From DATBGS01 sp036557885 (GTDB taxonomy: Bacteria > Chloroflexota > Ktedonobacteria > Ktedonobacterales > DATBGS01), in contig DATBGS010000060.1 of the NCBI GenBank assembly GCA_036557885.1, positions 1 through 64,000 on the forward strand: DNA of 64,000 nucleotides. Direction: 5' to 3'. Shown piece after piece: positions 41,147 through 49,150 of the stretch. Both the position numbers and the translations under genes were made by a program. Position 1 is the first letter of the stretch; each line of letters begins with the position of its first letter. The notes below the pieces were generated by a model, which was not told the origin of the DNA, searched no databases, and saw only the letters and a list, made by a program, of their open reading frames with translations.

Positions 41147-41285
41147 TGGCGATTAAAATCGCGGCTAAGGGCCTGCGGCCAAGAAACCCGCCTACGCGGG
41201 TTAAGATGCGTGAGCCTGGCTGGGCGGGGAGTCCGCGCAGGCGGACTTGGCGGCGGAACGCCTCTAGCCGCGTCTTTAGACGCCA
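41147..41285 (+). repeat. 139-bp composite hairpin element (copy 1)
   Basis: Lies in the 468-base gap 40975-41442, which otherwise shows no gene. It starts TGGCG and ends CGCCA, with GCGATT-AA-AATCGC near one end and GCGTCT-TT-AGACGC near the other: the same hairpin with different paired bases. In the middle are the hairpins AACCCGCCTACGCGGGTT (41184-41201) and AGTCCGCGCAGGCGGACT (41230-41247). Aligns end to end, same orientation, with 60346-60486. No open frame. A structured RNA or a non-autonomous mobile element are the best explanations. Confidence 0.8.
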
Positions 41286-41442
41286 GGCTAGCTGGAAATT
41301 TGCCGGTTGTTTAGCGCAGCTTCATTGGTATCCTCCACCAGCATCATATCACCAGGCGGCACATGCTGCAAGGGTGAGCACAAAAAGAGGCGCCCGGCTT
41401 AGCTGAGGGCCGGACGCTGGAGAAGGGCGATTCTCTTCTGTC

Positions 41443-42390
41443 TTACGCAGAGGATTTTGACATTTCCTGCATGCCAGCCTGCATCTGTAGCAGAAGGCCA
41501 TGCACCCTGGCGATTTCTTCCTCGGTGAGATGCGACCAGGGCGCGTAAAAATAGCTATCCGTCAACCGTTCCACCTGCCCGCGCACCGTCCGGCCTGCCT
41601 CTGTCACCTGATAGGTAGCTGGCTGGCTGGCAATTGCCAGCCAGCCTCGCCTTGCCAGGCTTGCCAGGGCTGCGGCGTATTCGTGGCGGGAGTTTCCGCG
41701 CCGCGCAAGCTGGTGATAGACCTGTTCCAGGGAGGTGGCCTCTCCGCTGCACACCAGCGCGAATGCTTCCCACGCCGCGCCGCTTGGCTCAAGTGGCTGC
41801 CAGGCGGCCATATGCGCGTCATCACGAAAGGCGTTAAAGTCATCAAAATAGTGGAGCAGCTTTACCAAAGCAGGCGCATCATCTGCTGGCGCGCGGTTGC
41901 GCGAATGTTCCAGGCACCAGTTTCCCGGCGGCGTCGGGCTTGCCAGGCTCGCCTGAATAATACGCTCAAAGGCGCTGAGCAGAAAGGCCAGATCAGCCTC
42001 AGGGAGCATCTCCACTGACGCCAGCAGACGACGCACCCGCTCACGCGAACGGTGGAGCACAGCCCAGCCCGCTTCGGTGAGCGCGTAGGCGCCATCGTCT
42101 GCGCGATCCAGCCACCCTTCGCTTGCCATGATCTCCAGAACGGCTGCTGCTAATCGCTCGGAGGCGTAGACATCGCGCACGCGCAATTTTTCCACTGTCA
42201 GCGGCTCCGGGGCAAACTCGGCTGCCTGGACCAGATACCAGCCGGGGCTTTCTGCCAGCCCGGCACGCAAGGCCAGGATGGGCGGGCGTGGTTCAGCCGC
42301 TTCGCCCGATTTGGCGCGGGCTTCGGTCATCGCCTGAGAGATGGCGTTGCTGGCTTCCATCAGCAGGTCATAAAACGTTGCGTCAAGCAT
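41443..42390 (-). CDS. Tandem winged-helix protein (SCO6745-like)
   Basis: 315 residues with two similar halves. Each holds a helix-turn-helix-winged pattern: VYASERLAAAVLEIMASEGWL and YALTEAGWAVLHRSRER in the first, GNSRHEYAAALASLARRGWLA and YQVTEAGRTVRGQVERL in the second. The actinobacterial SCO6745 family has this architecture; its function is unknown. The central GNWCLEHSRNR is also seen there. ATG 42390 follows CGGAGGCCCGT. Confidence 0.7.
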   Translation of the reverse strand: MLDATFYDLLMEASNAISQAMTEARAKSGEAAEPRPPILALRAGLAESPGWYLVQAAEFAPEPLTVEKLRVRDVYASERLAAAVLEIMASEGWLDRADDGAYALTEAGWAVLHRSRERVRRLLASVEMLPEADLAFLLSAFERIIQASLASPTPPGNWCLEHSRNRAPADDAPALVKLLHYFDDFNAFRDDAHMAAWQPLEPSGAAWEAFALVCSGEATSLEQVYHQLARRGNSRHEYAAALASLARRGWLAIASQPATYQVTEAGRTVRGQVERLTDSYFYAPWSHLTEEEIARVHGLLLQMQAGMQEMSKSSA

Positions 42391-42589
42391 ACGGGCCTCC
42401 GATCTCAAGCGTAGCTGGCGAATACAATCCCCACAGGGGTAAGCTGCCTCTGGTGCTCATCTTCTACTTGAATGGTAGTGGCATCCTGGTCTGCTCACAA
42501 GAGCCACTTTCTTGCAAAGCAGCAAGACCACTTTTAATTTGCCTATCCTGAAGGCAGGCTATGCTCCCCCTTCAAACTGAAAACGCTGC

Positions 42590-42618
42590 TTGCATCGCGG
42601 CCCCGCTGGGGATAAGAT
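42590..42618 (+). promoter_or_regulatory. Sigma-A-type promoter for the TetR gene
   Basis: TTGCAT at 42590-42595, 17-base spacer, TAAGAT at 42613-42618, with a leader of about 38 bases before ATG 42663. Confidence 0.5.
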
Positions 42619-42662
42619 GATGATGCTGTCATGTTTCAACATTGCTGCCAGGGGGTGCGCGT

Positions 42663-43391
42663 ATGGCAGGCGTGCGACGCAAGAGCCAGGATGGTACACA
42701 GACCTCAACCGAGGCGGCTGGCGCAGGAGAGCGCCACCACGAGGGGGCGTTGGTGCCGGTGACGGCGCGCGGCGAGGCGACACGTCGCCGCATTTTGGAT
42801 GCTGCCGAAGCGGTCTTTGGGGATAGGGGCTATCACGAGGCCAGTGTCACCGAGATTACCCAGCGGGCGCAGGTGGCGCAGGGCACGTTCTATCTCTACT
42901 TTCACAGCAAACGCGAGATTTTCCTGCAACTGGTGGAAGACCTGGGCACGCAACTGCGCGCGGCCATGCGCGAAGCTTCGCGCGGGTCTACCAGCCGCAT
43001 GGAGATGGAGCGCAAGGGGTTCGCGGGCTTTTTTGCGTTTGCGCGGGCGCACCGGCAGTTGTACCGCATTGTGCAGGAAGCAGATCGCGTAGACCTGCCG
43101 ACTTTTCAGGAATACTATAGCCGGCTGGCGCGCGGCTATGCGCGTGGGTTGGGGGCCGCGATGGAGGCGGGCGAGATTCGCCAGATAGACCCGGAGGCGC
43201 TGGCCTACGCGCTGATTGGCATCGGGCATTTTCTAGCGCTGCGCTGGCTGATCTGGCCGCAGGAGCAATCTAGCCAGATTGGGCAACCTGCTGAAGAGAT
43301 CGCAGGCGAGGCAGGAGGCCAGCCGCCAGAACTGCCAGAGCGCGTGTTCTCGACGCTGCTGGAGTTTCTGGCGCATGGCCTGGAGCCGTAA
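42663..43391 (+). CDS. TetR/AcrR family transcription regulator
   Basis: 242 residues. The DNA-binding helices are RRRILDAAEAVFGDRGYHEASVTEITQRAQVAQGTFYLYF (near residues 40-80), a standard TetR N-terminus preceded by a 35-residue basic, flexible tail. The C-terminal ligand domain is unclassified. It is followed by an HExxH-TPR protein gene on the same strand 37 bases later, so may regulate it. AGGGGG lies 7 bases before ATG. Confidence 0.9.
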   Translation: MAGVRRKSQDGTQTSTEAAGAGERHHEGALVPVTARGEATRRRILDAAEAVFGDRGYHEASVTEITQRAQVAQGTFYLYFHSKREIFLQLVEDLGTQLRAAMREASRGSTSRMEMERKGFAGFFAFARAHRQLYRIVQEADRVDLPTFQEYYSRLARGYARGLGAAMEAGEIRQIDPEALAYALIGIGHFLALRWLIWPQEQSSQIGQPAEEIAGEAGGQPPELPERVFSTLLEFLAHGLEP

Positions 43392-43428
43392 TCATCTTCT
43401 TTTTGTTTTTGCAGGAAAAGGAGCCATC

Positions 43429-44976
43429 TTGTCACGAAGCATCCACACCACCCATCGCGATCTTGCGATGGTGCAGCGTAGTAAATATGCCGACCCTGAG
43501 CAGCGCAGTAAGCAGATTGTTCGCGTGCGCGAGGCGCTGAATAAAAAGAGCGCGACCAAAGAGCAGGTGTGGAAGGCGCGGCATCAGGTGGCTGTACGAG
43601 AAGCGCTGCCGTTTGCTTTGGAGCACATACAGATCGTGGTCTGTGACCAGAGCCAATATGTCCACTATCCGGCAAACGTAGAAGACCTGCATGTCATCAT
43701 GCGACTTTTGCCGCCCGGAACATTGGATGGCCTCAGCAAGATTGTGCTGTGCCTTGGAGAAGATGAATATCTTGAAGATAGGGGCGATGAGCCTGACCCC
43801 TTTGTTGGGCGTCTGGGGCTGGAAATACTGCCTGGCGTTTTCCTGATGGCCCCACAAGGTCGGCAGTTTCCTGAGACAGCAACCATCAAAATCTACGCCT
43901 ATGTCTATGATGCTACTAACATGCCTGACCAAGCGATGCGCGAGCTTTACTTGCGCCTTCAGATGCTTGCGGCATTTGTCCATGAAGTGGCCCATCACAA
44001 AGGAACGGTCTCTCAAGGGAAGAGGGGTCGCTGGCACCTCATCCCCGGCCACGCCAGCGAGCGCTATGCTCGTAAGCAGGAATATCGGTGGATGCAGCAG
44101 ATCATCATCCCCTACCTTGAGCAGACCTATGCCGACGATGTGCGGGCTTTTAGGGAATGGATGGCTTATCATGGCGGCGTCTCGCTCCCGCTGGCAACAT
44201 TTGCCGATGATTCCATTGCTGGCGACTTTACACTCTTCTCAGCCATTGAGCACTTGGCTGAGGCGGTTGATAAAGGCGAATCTCTCAAGGAGACGCGCCT
44301 GGGATTTGCGCACGATCTGCGGCTGGCGCGCCACTATGATGCTGCCTTGCAGTGTATTGCGCGTGTCCTGTCCGAGCATCCAGGGGATGTGCAGGCGCTG
44401 GCGCTCCAGGCCATCACTTATGAACGCCAGGAACGCTACGAGGACGCTGAGCGTGTAGCAAAAACGGCTCTGGCGCTGGATGCCGCCTGCGAGGATGCCG
44501 GGGAAGTGCTGGCGGATGTCTACCGGGCACGCGGAGACTGGCGCGGCGTTGAGGCAGCAACCAGCAAGTTAATTGAACAGAGCGAGAAACCTCCTTATTG
44601 GAAACGCATTGATCGTGTTTGCGCTCGCCTGGAGCTTGGTGATTTTGCTGGCGCAGAGATGGATATGCAAGCGTTGGGACAACTGCCATACAAAAACATT
44701 CCCAGGCGTCTCGCCGTACTCACTATCCTCCTGCTTTTGCGCCAGGAGCGCTATGCAGCGGCGCTGGCAGCGGCGCTGGCGTTTATGAAAAACAAAAGGC
44801 GCGTGAGCCAGATAGAAGTGCTGGCGGTGCGCTTTGAGGCGGCGCATCGGCTGGGCAAGCCGCGCAAAGCAGGCAGATTGACACCCCAAGACATCGCGTT
44901 TTTGCGCAGGCGCGGCTATGGCGCGTGGATGGACCGGCTTATCGCTGAATTTGGCGCTGGAAAGAAGCAACGATGA
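43429..44976 (+). CDS. HExxH metal-site protein with TPR C-terminus
   Basis: 515 residues. A predicted zinc-hydrolase-type domain (residues 60-280) holds FVHEVAHHKG, an HExxHxxG motif, followed by a candidate Glu in ASERYARKQE. Residues about 285-460 are TPR-like helical hairpins (ARHYDAALQCIARVLSEHPGD, ERQERYEDAERVAKTALALD). No signal peptide, so cytoplasmic. Start is a TTG at 43429, with AAAAGGAG 5 bases upstream; the first ATG (43468) lacks a ribosome site. Its end overlaps the next gene ATGA. A peptidase activity is possible but not shown. Confidence 0.68.
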   Translation: MSRSIHTTHRDLAMVQRSKYADPEQRSKQIVRVREALNKKSATKEQVWKARHQVAVREALPFALEHIQIVVCDQSQYVHYPANVEDLHVIMRLLPPGTLDGLSKIVLCLGEDEYLEDRGDEPDPFVGRLGLEILPGVFLMAPQGRQFPETATIKIYAYVYDATNMPDQAMRELYLRLQMLAAFVHEVAHHKGTVSQGKRGRWHLIPGHASERYARKQEYRWMQQIIIPYLEQTYADDVRAFREWMAYHGGVSLPLATFADDSIAGDFTLFSAIEHLAEAVDKGESLKETRLGFAHDLRLARHYDAALQCIARVLSEHPGDVQALALQAITYERQERYEDAERVAKTALALDAACEDAGEVLADVYRARGDWRGVEAATSKLIEQSEKPPYWKRIDRVCARLELGDFAGAEMDMQALGQLPYKNIPRRLAVLTILLLLRQERYAAALAAALAFMKNKRRVSQIEVLAVRFEAAHRLGKPRKAGRLTPQDIAFLRRRGYGAWMDRLIAEFGAGKKQR

Positions 44977-45620
44977 ACCAGGAAGAACTGCTGGCCGCCA
45001 CCCGCGCGCATGTGCGCGCCCGGCTGGAAGGTGACAGCAGCGGCCACGATTGGTGGCATATTGAGCGGGTGGCGCGCATGGCCCGGCGGCTGGCCCAAGA
45101 AGAAGGCGCTGATGTGCTGCTGTGCGAACTGGCGGCGCTGGTACATGATCTGGTGGATTGGAAGATCAACCCCGACGAGGCGGAGGCGCTGGCCGAACTG
45201 CGCGCCTGGCTCACCGGACAAGGCGCCGATAACCGGATTGTTGAGGCTGTAGAAGAAATAATCACTACCATGTCGTTTAAAGGAGGGAATCGTCCCCCGA
45301 TGCGCACGCTGGAAGGCCAGATTGTGCAGGATGCTGACCGCCTGGACGCCATTGGCGCCATTGGGATTGCCCGCGCCTTTGCTTACGGCGGGACAAAGGG
45401 CCGCCCCATGCACGACCCGGACGAGCGCCCTCGTGAGCAGATGACGACGGCGGAATATCGCCACCAGCAGACCGGCACGATTACCCATTTTTACGAAAAA
45501 CTGCTGCTCTTGAAAGACCGCATGAACACCGCGACGGCGCGGCGCCTGGCCGAGCACCGGCATGCTGTGCTGGAAGCGTTTCTGGCAGAGTTTCAGGCGG
45601 AATGGCAGGGCGAACGCTAA
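44973..45620 (+). CDS. HD-domain hydrolase, YedJ-like
   Basis: 215 residues. SGHDWWHIERVARMARRLA and ALVHDLVDWK carry the two HD metal-ligand sites, then QDADRLDAIGAIGIARAF, the pattern of the YedJ/YpgQ-type nucleotide or dNTP hydrolases. Cytoplasmic. Starts by ATGA overlap within the last codon of the upstream gene, so is translationally coupled. Confidence 0.88.
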   Translation: MNQEELLAATRAHVRARLEGDSSGHDWWHIERVARMARRLAQEEGADVLLCELAALVHDLVDWKINPDEAEALAELRAWLTGQGADNRIVEAVEEIITTMSFKGGNRPPMRTLEGQIVQDADRLDAIGAIGIARAFAYGGTKGRPMHDPDERPREQMTTAEYRHQQTGTITHFYEKLLLLKDRMNTATARRLAEHRHAVLEAFLAEFQAEWQGER

Positions 45621-45735
45621 CCAAGGTGAAACCCAGGCGACCCCTTATTCGTATTGAAGGGCAAGAAATGTTAGCTGAAGGATAGGGAATATTTCTTGCA
45701 ACATCTCCTCCACGAAAGTCGTCCAGTTTGGGAAC

Positions 45736-45764
45736 TTGACACGAGGATGTTTCTGGGGTATACT
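45736..45764 (+). promoter_or_regulatory. Sigma-A promoter for the MarR-type gene
   Basis: TTGACA at 45736-45741, 17-base spacer, TATACT at 45759-45764. A TTGC-GTGA-GCAA palindrome at 45779-45790 lies just downstream, near the expected +10, and may be an operator for the regulator itself. Confidence 0.7.
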
Positions 45765-45843
45765 TGCACTATCAATGATTGCGTGAGCAAGAGATATGAT
45801 GCGGCGCTGCATCAGACCCGCAGGTGATGGGAGGAACACGCCA

Positions 45844-46344
45844 ATGGGGGAAACGGTGACGGAAGCGTGGCTGGAGCAGGCCGCTGCCCGCACGGAAAAA
45901 CAAGGTGGGCTGGATGTCCTGGCGCTTCAGCTTGGACAGGTCTTGCACTATAAACACGAGGCGTTTCAGCGCGTCGTCGGCATGCCCAGTGGTTTTGTGC
46001 GCGTGCTGATGTTGCTGGCAGAAAAAGATGGGCAAACACAGGCCAATCTTCAACGTGCGGTTGGCTGTGATGGTTCGGGGATTACCCGCATCGTCAAGGC
46101 GATGGAGCGGGAGAATCTGGTCAAGCGCATGGCTGACCCGCAGGATAACCGTTACATGCTCGTCTATCTGACCGATCAAGGCGCGACCATCGCCCGGACG
46201 CTTCCCCGGCGTGTCTTGGAGTTCTGGCGCCAGGCATTGCAAGGCTTTTCCCCGCAGGAGATTGAGAGCCTGCGGCTGCTCCTGGGGCGCCTGAACGAGA
46301 ACTTTGCTGAAATGGCGTTGGGCGAACTCGCCAAAACGCACTAA
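45844..46344 (+). CDS. MarR family transcription regulator
   Basis: 166 residues. The winged-helix region runs VRVLMLLAEKDGQTQANLQRAVGCDGSGITRIVKAMERENLVKR with the wing DPQDNRYMLVYLTDQG, standard for MarR. N- and C-terminal helices form the dimer. ATG 45844 has GGGAGGAAC upstream; an earlier in-frame ATG at 45796 is possible but lacks a site. Its own promoter and the one downstream (46392) both contain TTGC/GCAA palindromes. An autorepressor is plausible. Confidence 0.9.
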   Translation: MGETVTEAWLEQAAARTEKQGGLDVLALQLGQVLHYKHEAFQRVVGMPSGFVRVLMLLAEKDGQTQANLQRAVGCDGSGITRIVKAMERENLVKRMADPQDNRYMLVYLTDQGATIARTLPRRVLEFWRQALQGFSPQEIESLRLLLGRLNENFAEMALGELAKTH

Positions 46345-46391
46345 GCGAGGGTTCATAGCAAGCAAGTATACCCTGGAGGGGTGCGCTTAAC

Positions 46392-46420
46392 TTGCAAATA
46401 CTTGCGCAAGCAATTATGCA
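46392..46420 (+). promoter_or_regulatory. Promoter with CTTGCGCAAG operator
   Basis: TTGCAA at 46392-46397, 17-base spacer, TATGCA at 46415-46420. The spacer contains the perfect palindrome CTTGCGCAAG at 46401-46410, so a bound regulator, perhaps the adjacent MarR protein, would block polymerase. Confidence 0.5.
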
Positions 46421-46520
46421 CTACGCAAGCATTGATATTTGGCGAGTGATAGCCCGCGTATATCACGTGAGAACAGTCCCTGGCTCCACAGCCCAGAGTT
46501 GATTGGAAGGAGACAAGCAG

Positions 46521-46784
46521 ATGGCATACGAGACGTATTTTAATGCAGATGATCTTGATCTGGATGCAGCGCTGCTGGCTGGGTTCGGGCTAAAGAAGGA
46601 AACAGAAAAGGAAACGGAAGAAGTCGGAATTGTGGAGGTGGATGAAGTAACCACCGTCACGACGCCAAGCGCGGCTGCCGACCATGAGAAGGTGGCACAC
46701 GCGCAGATCACCCATCGGGTCGGCAAGGTTGGGCGTCTCCAGGTGACGTTTGTGTATCATCACGGAGAAGGGCCTCACAAATAG
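46521..46784 (+). CDS. Small acidic protein of unknown function
   Basis: 87 residues. A Glu/Lys-rich middle (KKETEKETEEVGIVEVDEV), then a short conserved-looking C-terminus RVGKVGRLQVTFVYHHG. No membrane segment or known domain. GGAAGGAGACAAGCAG precedes the ATG. Likely under the MarR-type operator upstream. Confidence 0.6.
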   Translation: MAYETYFNADDLDLDAALLAGFGLKKETEKETEEVGIVEVDEVTTVTTPSAAADHEKVAHAQITHRVGKVGRLQVTFVYHHGEGPHK

Positions 46785-46838
46785 AGGCCCCTGCGCCATA
46801 ACCGCTTGATGACACGACCCGCTTTGAGGGTATTGAAA

Positions 46839-47030
46839 CTAGACCCGTTCTTCGTCCTTGATTTCCTTGACTTCCTCAACGGTCACTTTCTCATGTTGAT
46901 CGTTGAGGCCGCTCTTGAGGGCCTGGATGCCCTTACCGAGCGACGAGCCAAGCTCTGGCAGGCGCCGCGCGCCAAAAATCAAGATCACGATGAACAAGAC
47001 GATCAGCAAATCCCAGCCATGAAAGCCCAT
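46839..47030 (-). CDS. tatA: Twin-arginine translocase subunit TatA
   Basis: 63 residues. The N-terminal membrane helix LLIVLFIVILIFGARRLPELGSSLGKGI contains the TatA signature FGxxxLPELGxxxGKGI, followed by an acidic amphipathic tail. Forms the pore of the Sec-independent export system for folded proteins. No tatC gene is near. The first base is a GTG-less ATG; ribosome site AAAGCGAG is weak. Confidence 0.93.
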   Translation of the reverse strand: MGFHGWDLLIVLFIVILIFGARRLPELGSSLGKGIQALKSGLNDQHEKVTVEEVKEIKDEERV

Positions 47031-47099
47031 TGGTTGCGCTCGCTTTCTTTGTCCTCAGCCCCGCTGTTCAACACCAGCCCCGCTGTTCTCTTTTAAAAA

Positions 47100-47879
47100 C
47101 TATTGTACGCTATCCTGCGCAAGAATCAAGAGCACCCGATGCAGTACCTCCGGGTAGTTTGACATAATGCCATCCACGCCCCAGGACAGCAGGCGCAGCA
47201 TCGTGTCGGGCTGATCTACCGTCCAGACATTGACCTCCAGCCCGGCAGCGTGGGCGGCTTCCACCAGCCTGCGCGAGACAAGCGCGCTCTGCGGATGAAT
47301 GGCGTTGGCCCCGCTTTCGTGCGCTGCCCGCAGCATGCTGAAAAATCTCCAGCGTAGCCCGCCGTGTAAGGTGGCGGTGCGAATGGTTGGATGCTCTTTT
47401 TTGAGCGCGGCAACTGCTGGCAGCCAGAACGAGGACACCAGCGTGTTCGCGTGGTGGCCTCCCTGCTCAATGGCCTGCCCAACCACCCGCGCAATGGCAA
47501 AAGCCTCGGCCAGGCTCTCGGCTTTAATCTCCAGATTCACCAATTTTTGCTCCGCGCGGCACAGGTCCAGCACCTCCTGCAATGTGGGGATGCGTTCGCC
47601 CGCTCCGGCATCCAGCCTGCGCAGCGCCTCCAAAGACAGCGCCGTTACCATGCCCCGGCCAGTAGTCGTGCGGTCCAGCGTGGCATCATGGAGAATCACC
47701 GGCTCCCCGTCAGCGCTCAGTTGCACATCGCATTCAATGGCATCCGCGCCAAGCTCAAAGGCAGAGTGAAAGGCCAGCAGCGTGTTTTCCGGCGCGTGCC
47801 CGGAAGCGCCCCGGTGGGCAAAATTGCGTGCGCGTCGTGGGGCAGGAGAAAGCCCGCTTGTGGCGTCGCCTGTTGCCAT
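47100..47879 (-). CDS. Glycerophosphodiester phosphodiesterase
   Basis: 259 residues. FAHRGASGHAPENTLLAF near residues 20-37, DAIECDVQLSADGEPVILHDATLDRTT, then the IPTLQEVLDLC segment and LVNLEIK are GDPD signature blocks with catalytic His and acid residues. Hydrolyses glycerophosphodiesters to glycerol-3-phosphate and an alcohol. No signal peptide, so cytoplasmic. GAGGAAAGCAATAG precedes the ATG. Confidence 0.94.
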   Translation of the reverse strand: MATGDATSGLSPAPRRARNFAHRGASGHAPENTLLAFHSAFELGADAIECDVQLSADGEPVILHDATLDRTTTGRGMVTALSLEALRRLDAGAGERIPTLQEVLDLCRAEQKLVNLEIKAESLAEAFAIARVVGQAIEQGGHHANTLVSSFWLPAVAALKKEHPTIRTATLHGGLRWRFFSMLRAAHESGANAIHPQSALVSRRLVEAAHAAGLEVNVWTVDQPDTMLRLLSWGVDGIMSNYPEVLHRVLLILAQDSVQ

Positions 47880-47940
47880 CTATTGCTTTCCTCAAAGAAA
47901 CTGGGCATCATGCCTCTTTACTTCATGTCGCGGCTTATGA

Positions 47941-47954
47941 TATTATTCATAATA
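47941..47954. promoter_or_regulatory. Palindromic operator candidate between divergent genes
   Basis: Perfect 6-2-6 palindrome TATTAT-TC-ATAATA, 62 bases before the GDPD start and 55 before the HxlR-type gene. A site for the HxlR regulator is likely but not shown. Confidence 0.4.
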
Positions 47955-48008
47955 GTAGGAATGCTTGTCTCGATGCTTGCCTCTCACACAGAGGCGGATG
48001 GTCGCTTT

Positions 48009-48383
48009 ATGAAACACCTTAGGTCAGTGACCCCATCTTCCCAACTGAATCCTCTTCCCCCACCGGCACTGGACGATATGTGCCCCGTTGCCCGCACCGC
48101 CGAGATTATTAGCGGCAAATGGACGTTGCTGATCATCCGCGACCTCGCCACCGGCACCAAGCGCTTCAGCCAGCTAGAACGCTCACTGCATGGCATCAGC
48201 CCCAAAACCCTTTCCGAGCGGCTGAATTCGCTGGAGCACGAGGGCATCATCAAGCGCCAGACGTTTGCTGAAGTCCCGCCAAAAGTGGAGTATACCCTGA
48301 CGGAAAAGGGGCAAGACCTGGTGGCGCTGGTCGAGACGATGCGGGCATATGGACAACGCTGGCTGCTCTGCGACGAAGCGTAG
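48009..48383 (+). CDS. HxlR family winged-helix regulator
   Basis: 124 residues. CPVARTAEIISGKWTLLIIRDLATGTKRFSQLERSLHGISPKTLSERLNSLEHEGII contains the HxlR pattern with the first conserved Cys. These regulators respond to electrophiles or oxidants in several bacteria. ATG 48009 is the best supported start; the AGAGGCGGA ribosome site is at some distance. Divergent from GDPD, with a palindrome between. Confidence 0.85.
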   Translation: MKHLRSVTPSSQLNPLPPPALDDMCPVARTAEIISGKWTLLIIRDLATGTKRFSQLERSLHGISPKTLSERLNSLEHEGIIKRQTFAEVPPKVEYTLTEKGQDLVALVETMRAYGQRWLLCDEA

Positions 48384-48424
48384 AGAAACACGCAGCGGGT
48401 GCGCCATTTTTTAGGGGAAAGAAC

Positions 48425-48448
48425 AAGGAGCCTTCTGCAAGGCTCCTT
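48425..48448. terminator. Terminator hairpin
   Basis: Arms AAGGAGCCTT (48425-48434) and AAGGCTCCTT (48439-48448) with a 4-base loop, then a T-rich tail. Lies between the convergent HxlR gene and the gene at 48484. Confidence 0.7.
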
Positions 48449-48483
48449 CTTGTGGTGTTCTTCACGGCTCGCCTGATGCCGGG

Positions 48484-48777
48484 CTAGCGGGACGCAGTAA
48501 TCAACTCACGGCGGTGCTCAGCCAGAAAGTGTCGAAGCTGCGCGCCATCTTCACTTACAGAGACAGTCTCAATTTCTGGTGCCTCATCACGCTTCACTAA
48601 ATCGTAGATGTCCTCGACCCGATAGCGGAGATGAAGCTGTGGCTCCCCTGCGCCGTTCGCCCCTTCGATGATCAATCCGTCGTCATCCTCATGAATGGAA
48701 ATACTCTTGACGCCGGACTCATCTAGCACTCGGCCAACAGCGCGCAAAATGCCTTCGTAGGTGAACGTGTTTCGCAT
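48484..48777 (-). CDS. Conserved-looking small protein, unknown function
   Basis: 97 residues. Starts YEGILRAVGRVLDESGVKSISIHEDDDGLIIEG, a predicted alpha-beta-beta fold. No domain known to me. Its promoter on the minus strand is at 48878-48906. It stands alone. Confidence 0.65.
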   Translation of the reverse strand: MRNTFTYEGILRAVGRVLDESGVKSISIHEDDDGLIIEGANGAGEPQLHLRYRVEDIYDLVKRDEAPEIETVSVSEDGAQLRHFLAEHRRELITASR

Positions 48778-48877
48778 GACCCCTCCCTGGCTGGTGTGGG
48801 TGATAACTTGTATTCACAGCGGACCCCAATGTCCGCTTGTGTTCTTTTGTACAGGTGCTCGTAGCCCCCAATTGACA

Positions 48878-48906
48878 AATATACCATAGGAAGCGCTCAC
48901 GGTCAA
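48878..48906 (-). promoter_or_regulatory. Sigma-A-type promoter for the 48484 gene
   Basis: On the minus strand TTGACC (48906-48901), 17-base spacer, TATATT (48883-48878). Leader of about 95 bases. It lies back to back with the NicO promoter. Confidence 0.6.
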
Positions 48907-48945
48907 GAGGATGGAGGCGAGGAGGTTTCTTTTCTTGCTATTTCC

Positions 48946-49000
48946 AGTTGCAACTACTTGCAACTGCACACTTGACTTTTTGGGAATAATCAGGTAATCT
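48946..49000 (+). promoter_or_regulatory. Promoter and palindromic operator for the NicO transporter gene
   Basis: TTGACT at 48972-48977, 17-base spacer, TAATCT at 48995-49000. Directly upstream lies the palindrome AGTTGCAACT (48946-48955) followed by a repeat of the half, ACTTGCAACT. A metal-responsive regulator site is possible. The gap 48778-49150 has no other gene. Confidence 0.5.
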
Positions 49001-49150
49001 TTTTTTGGTGATCTGCTGTATCTAGTAGGTAGTTCTTGTCCCACATGGGAAGGGCGAGCGAGGAATCCTGGGCGGAGCAGGAGAACGCAACGGGGAGCGG
49101 GAAGCGGGCACAAGATGCGCGTTGTCTTGTAACTCTCTTTGGAGGAACGC

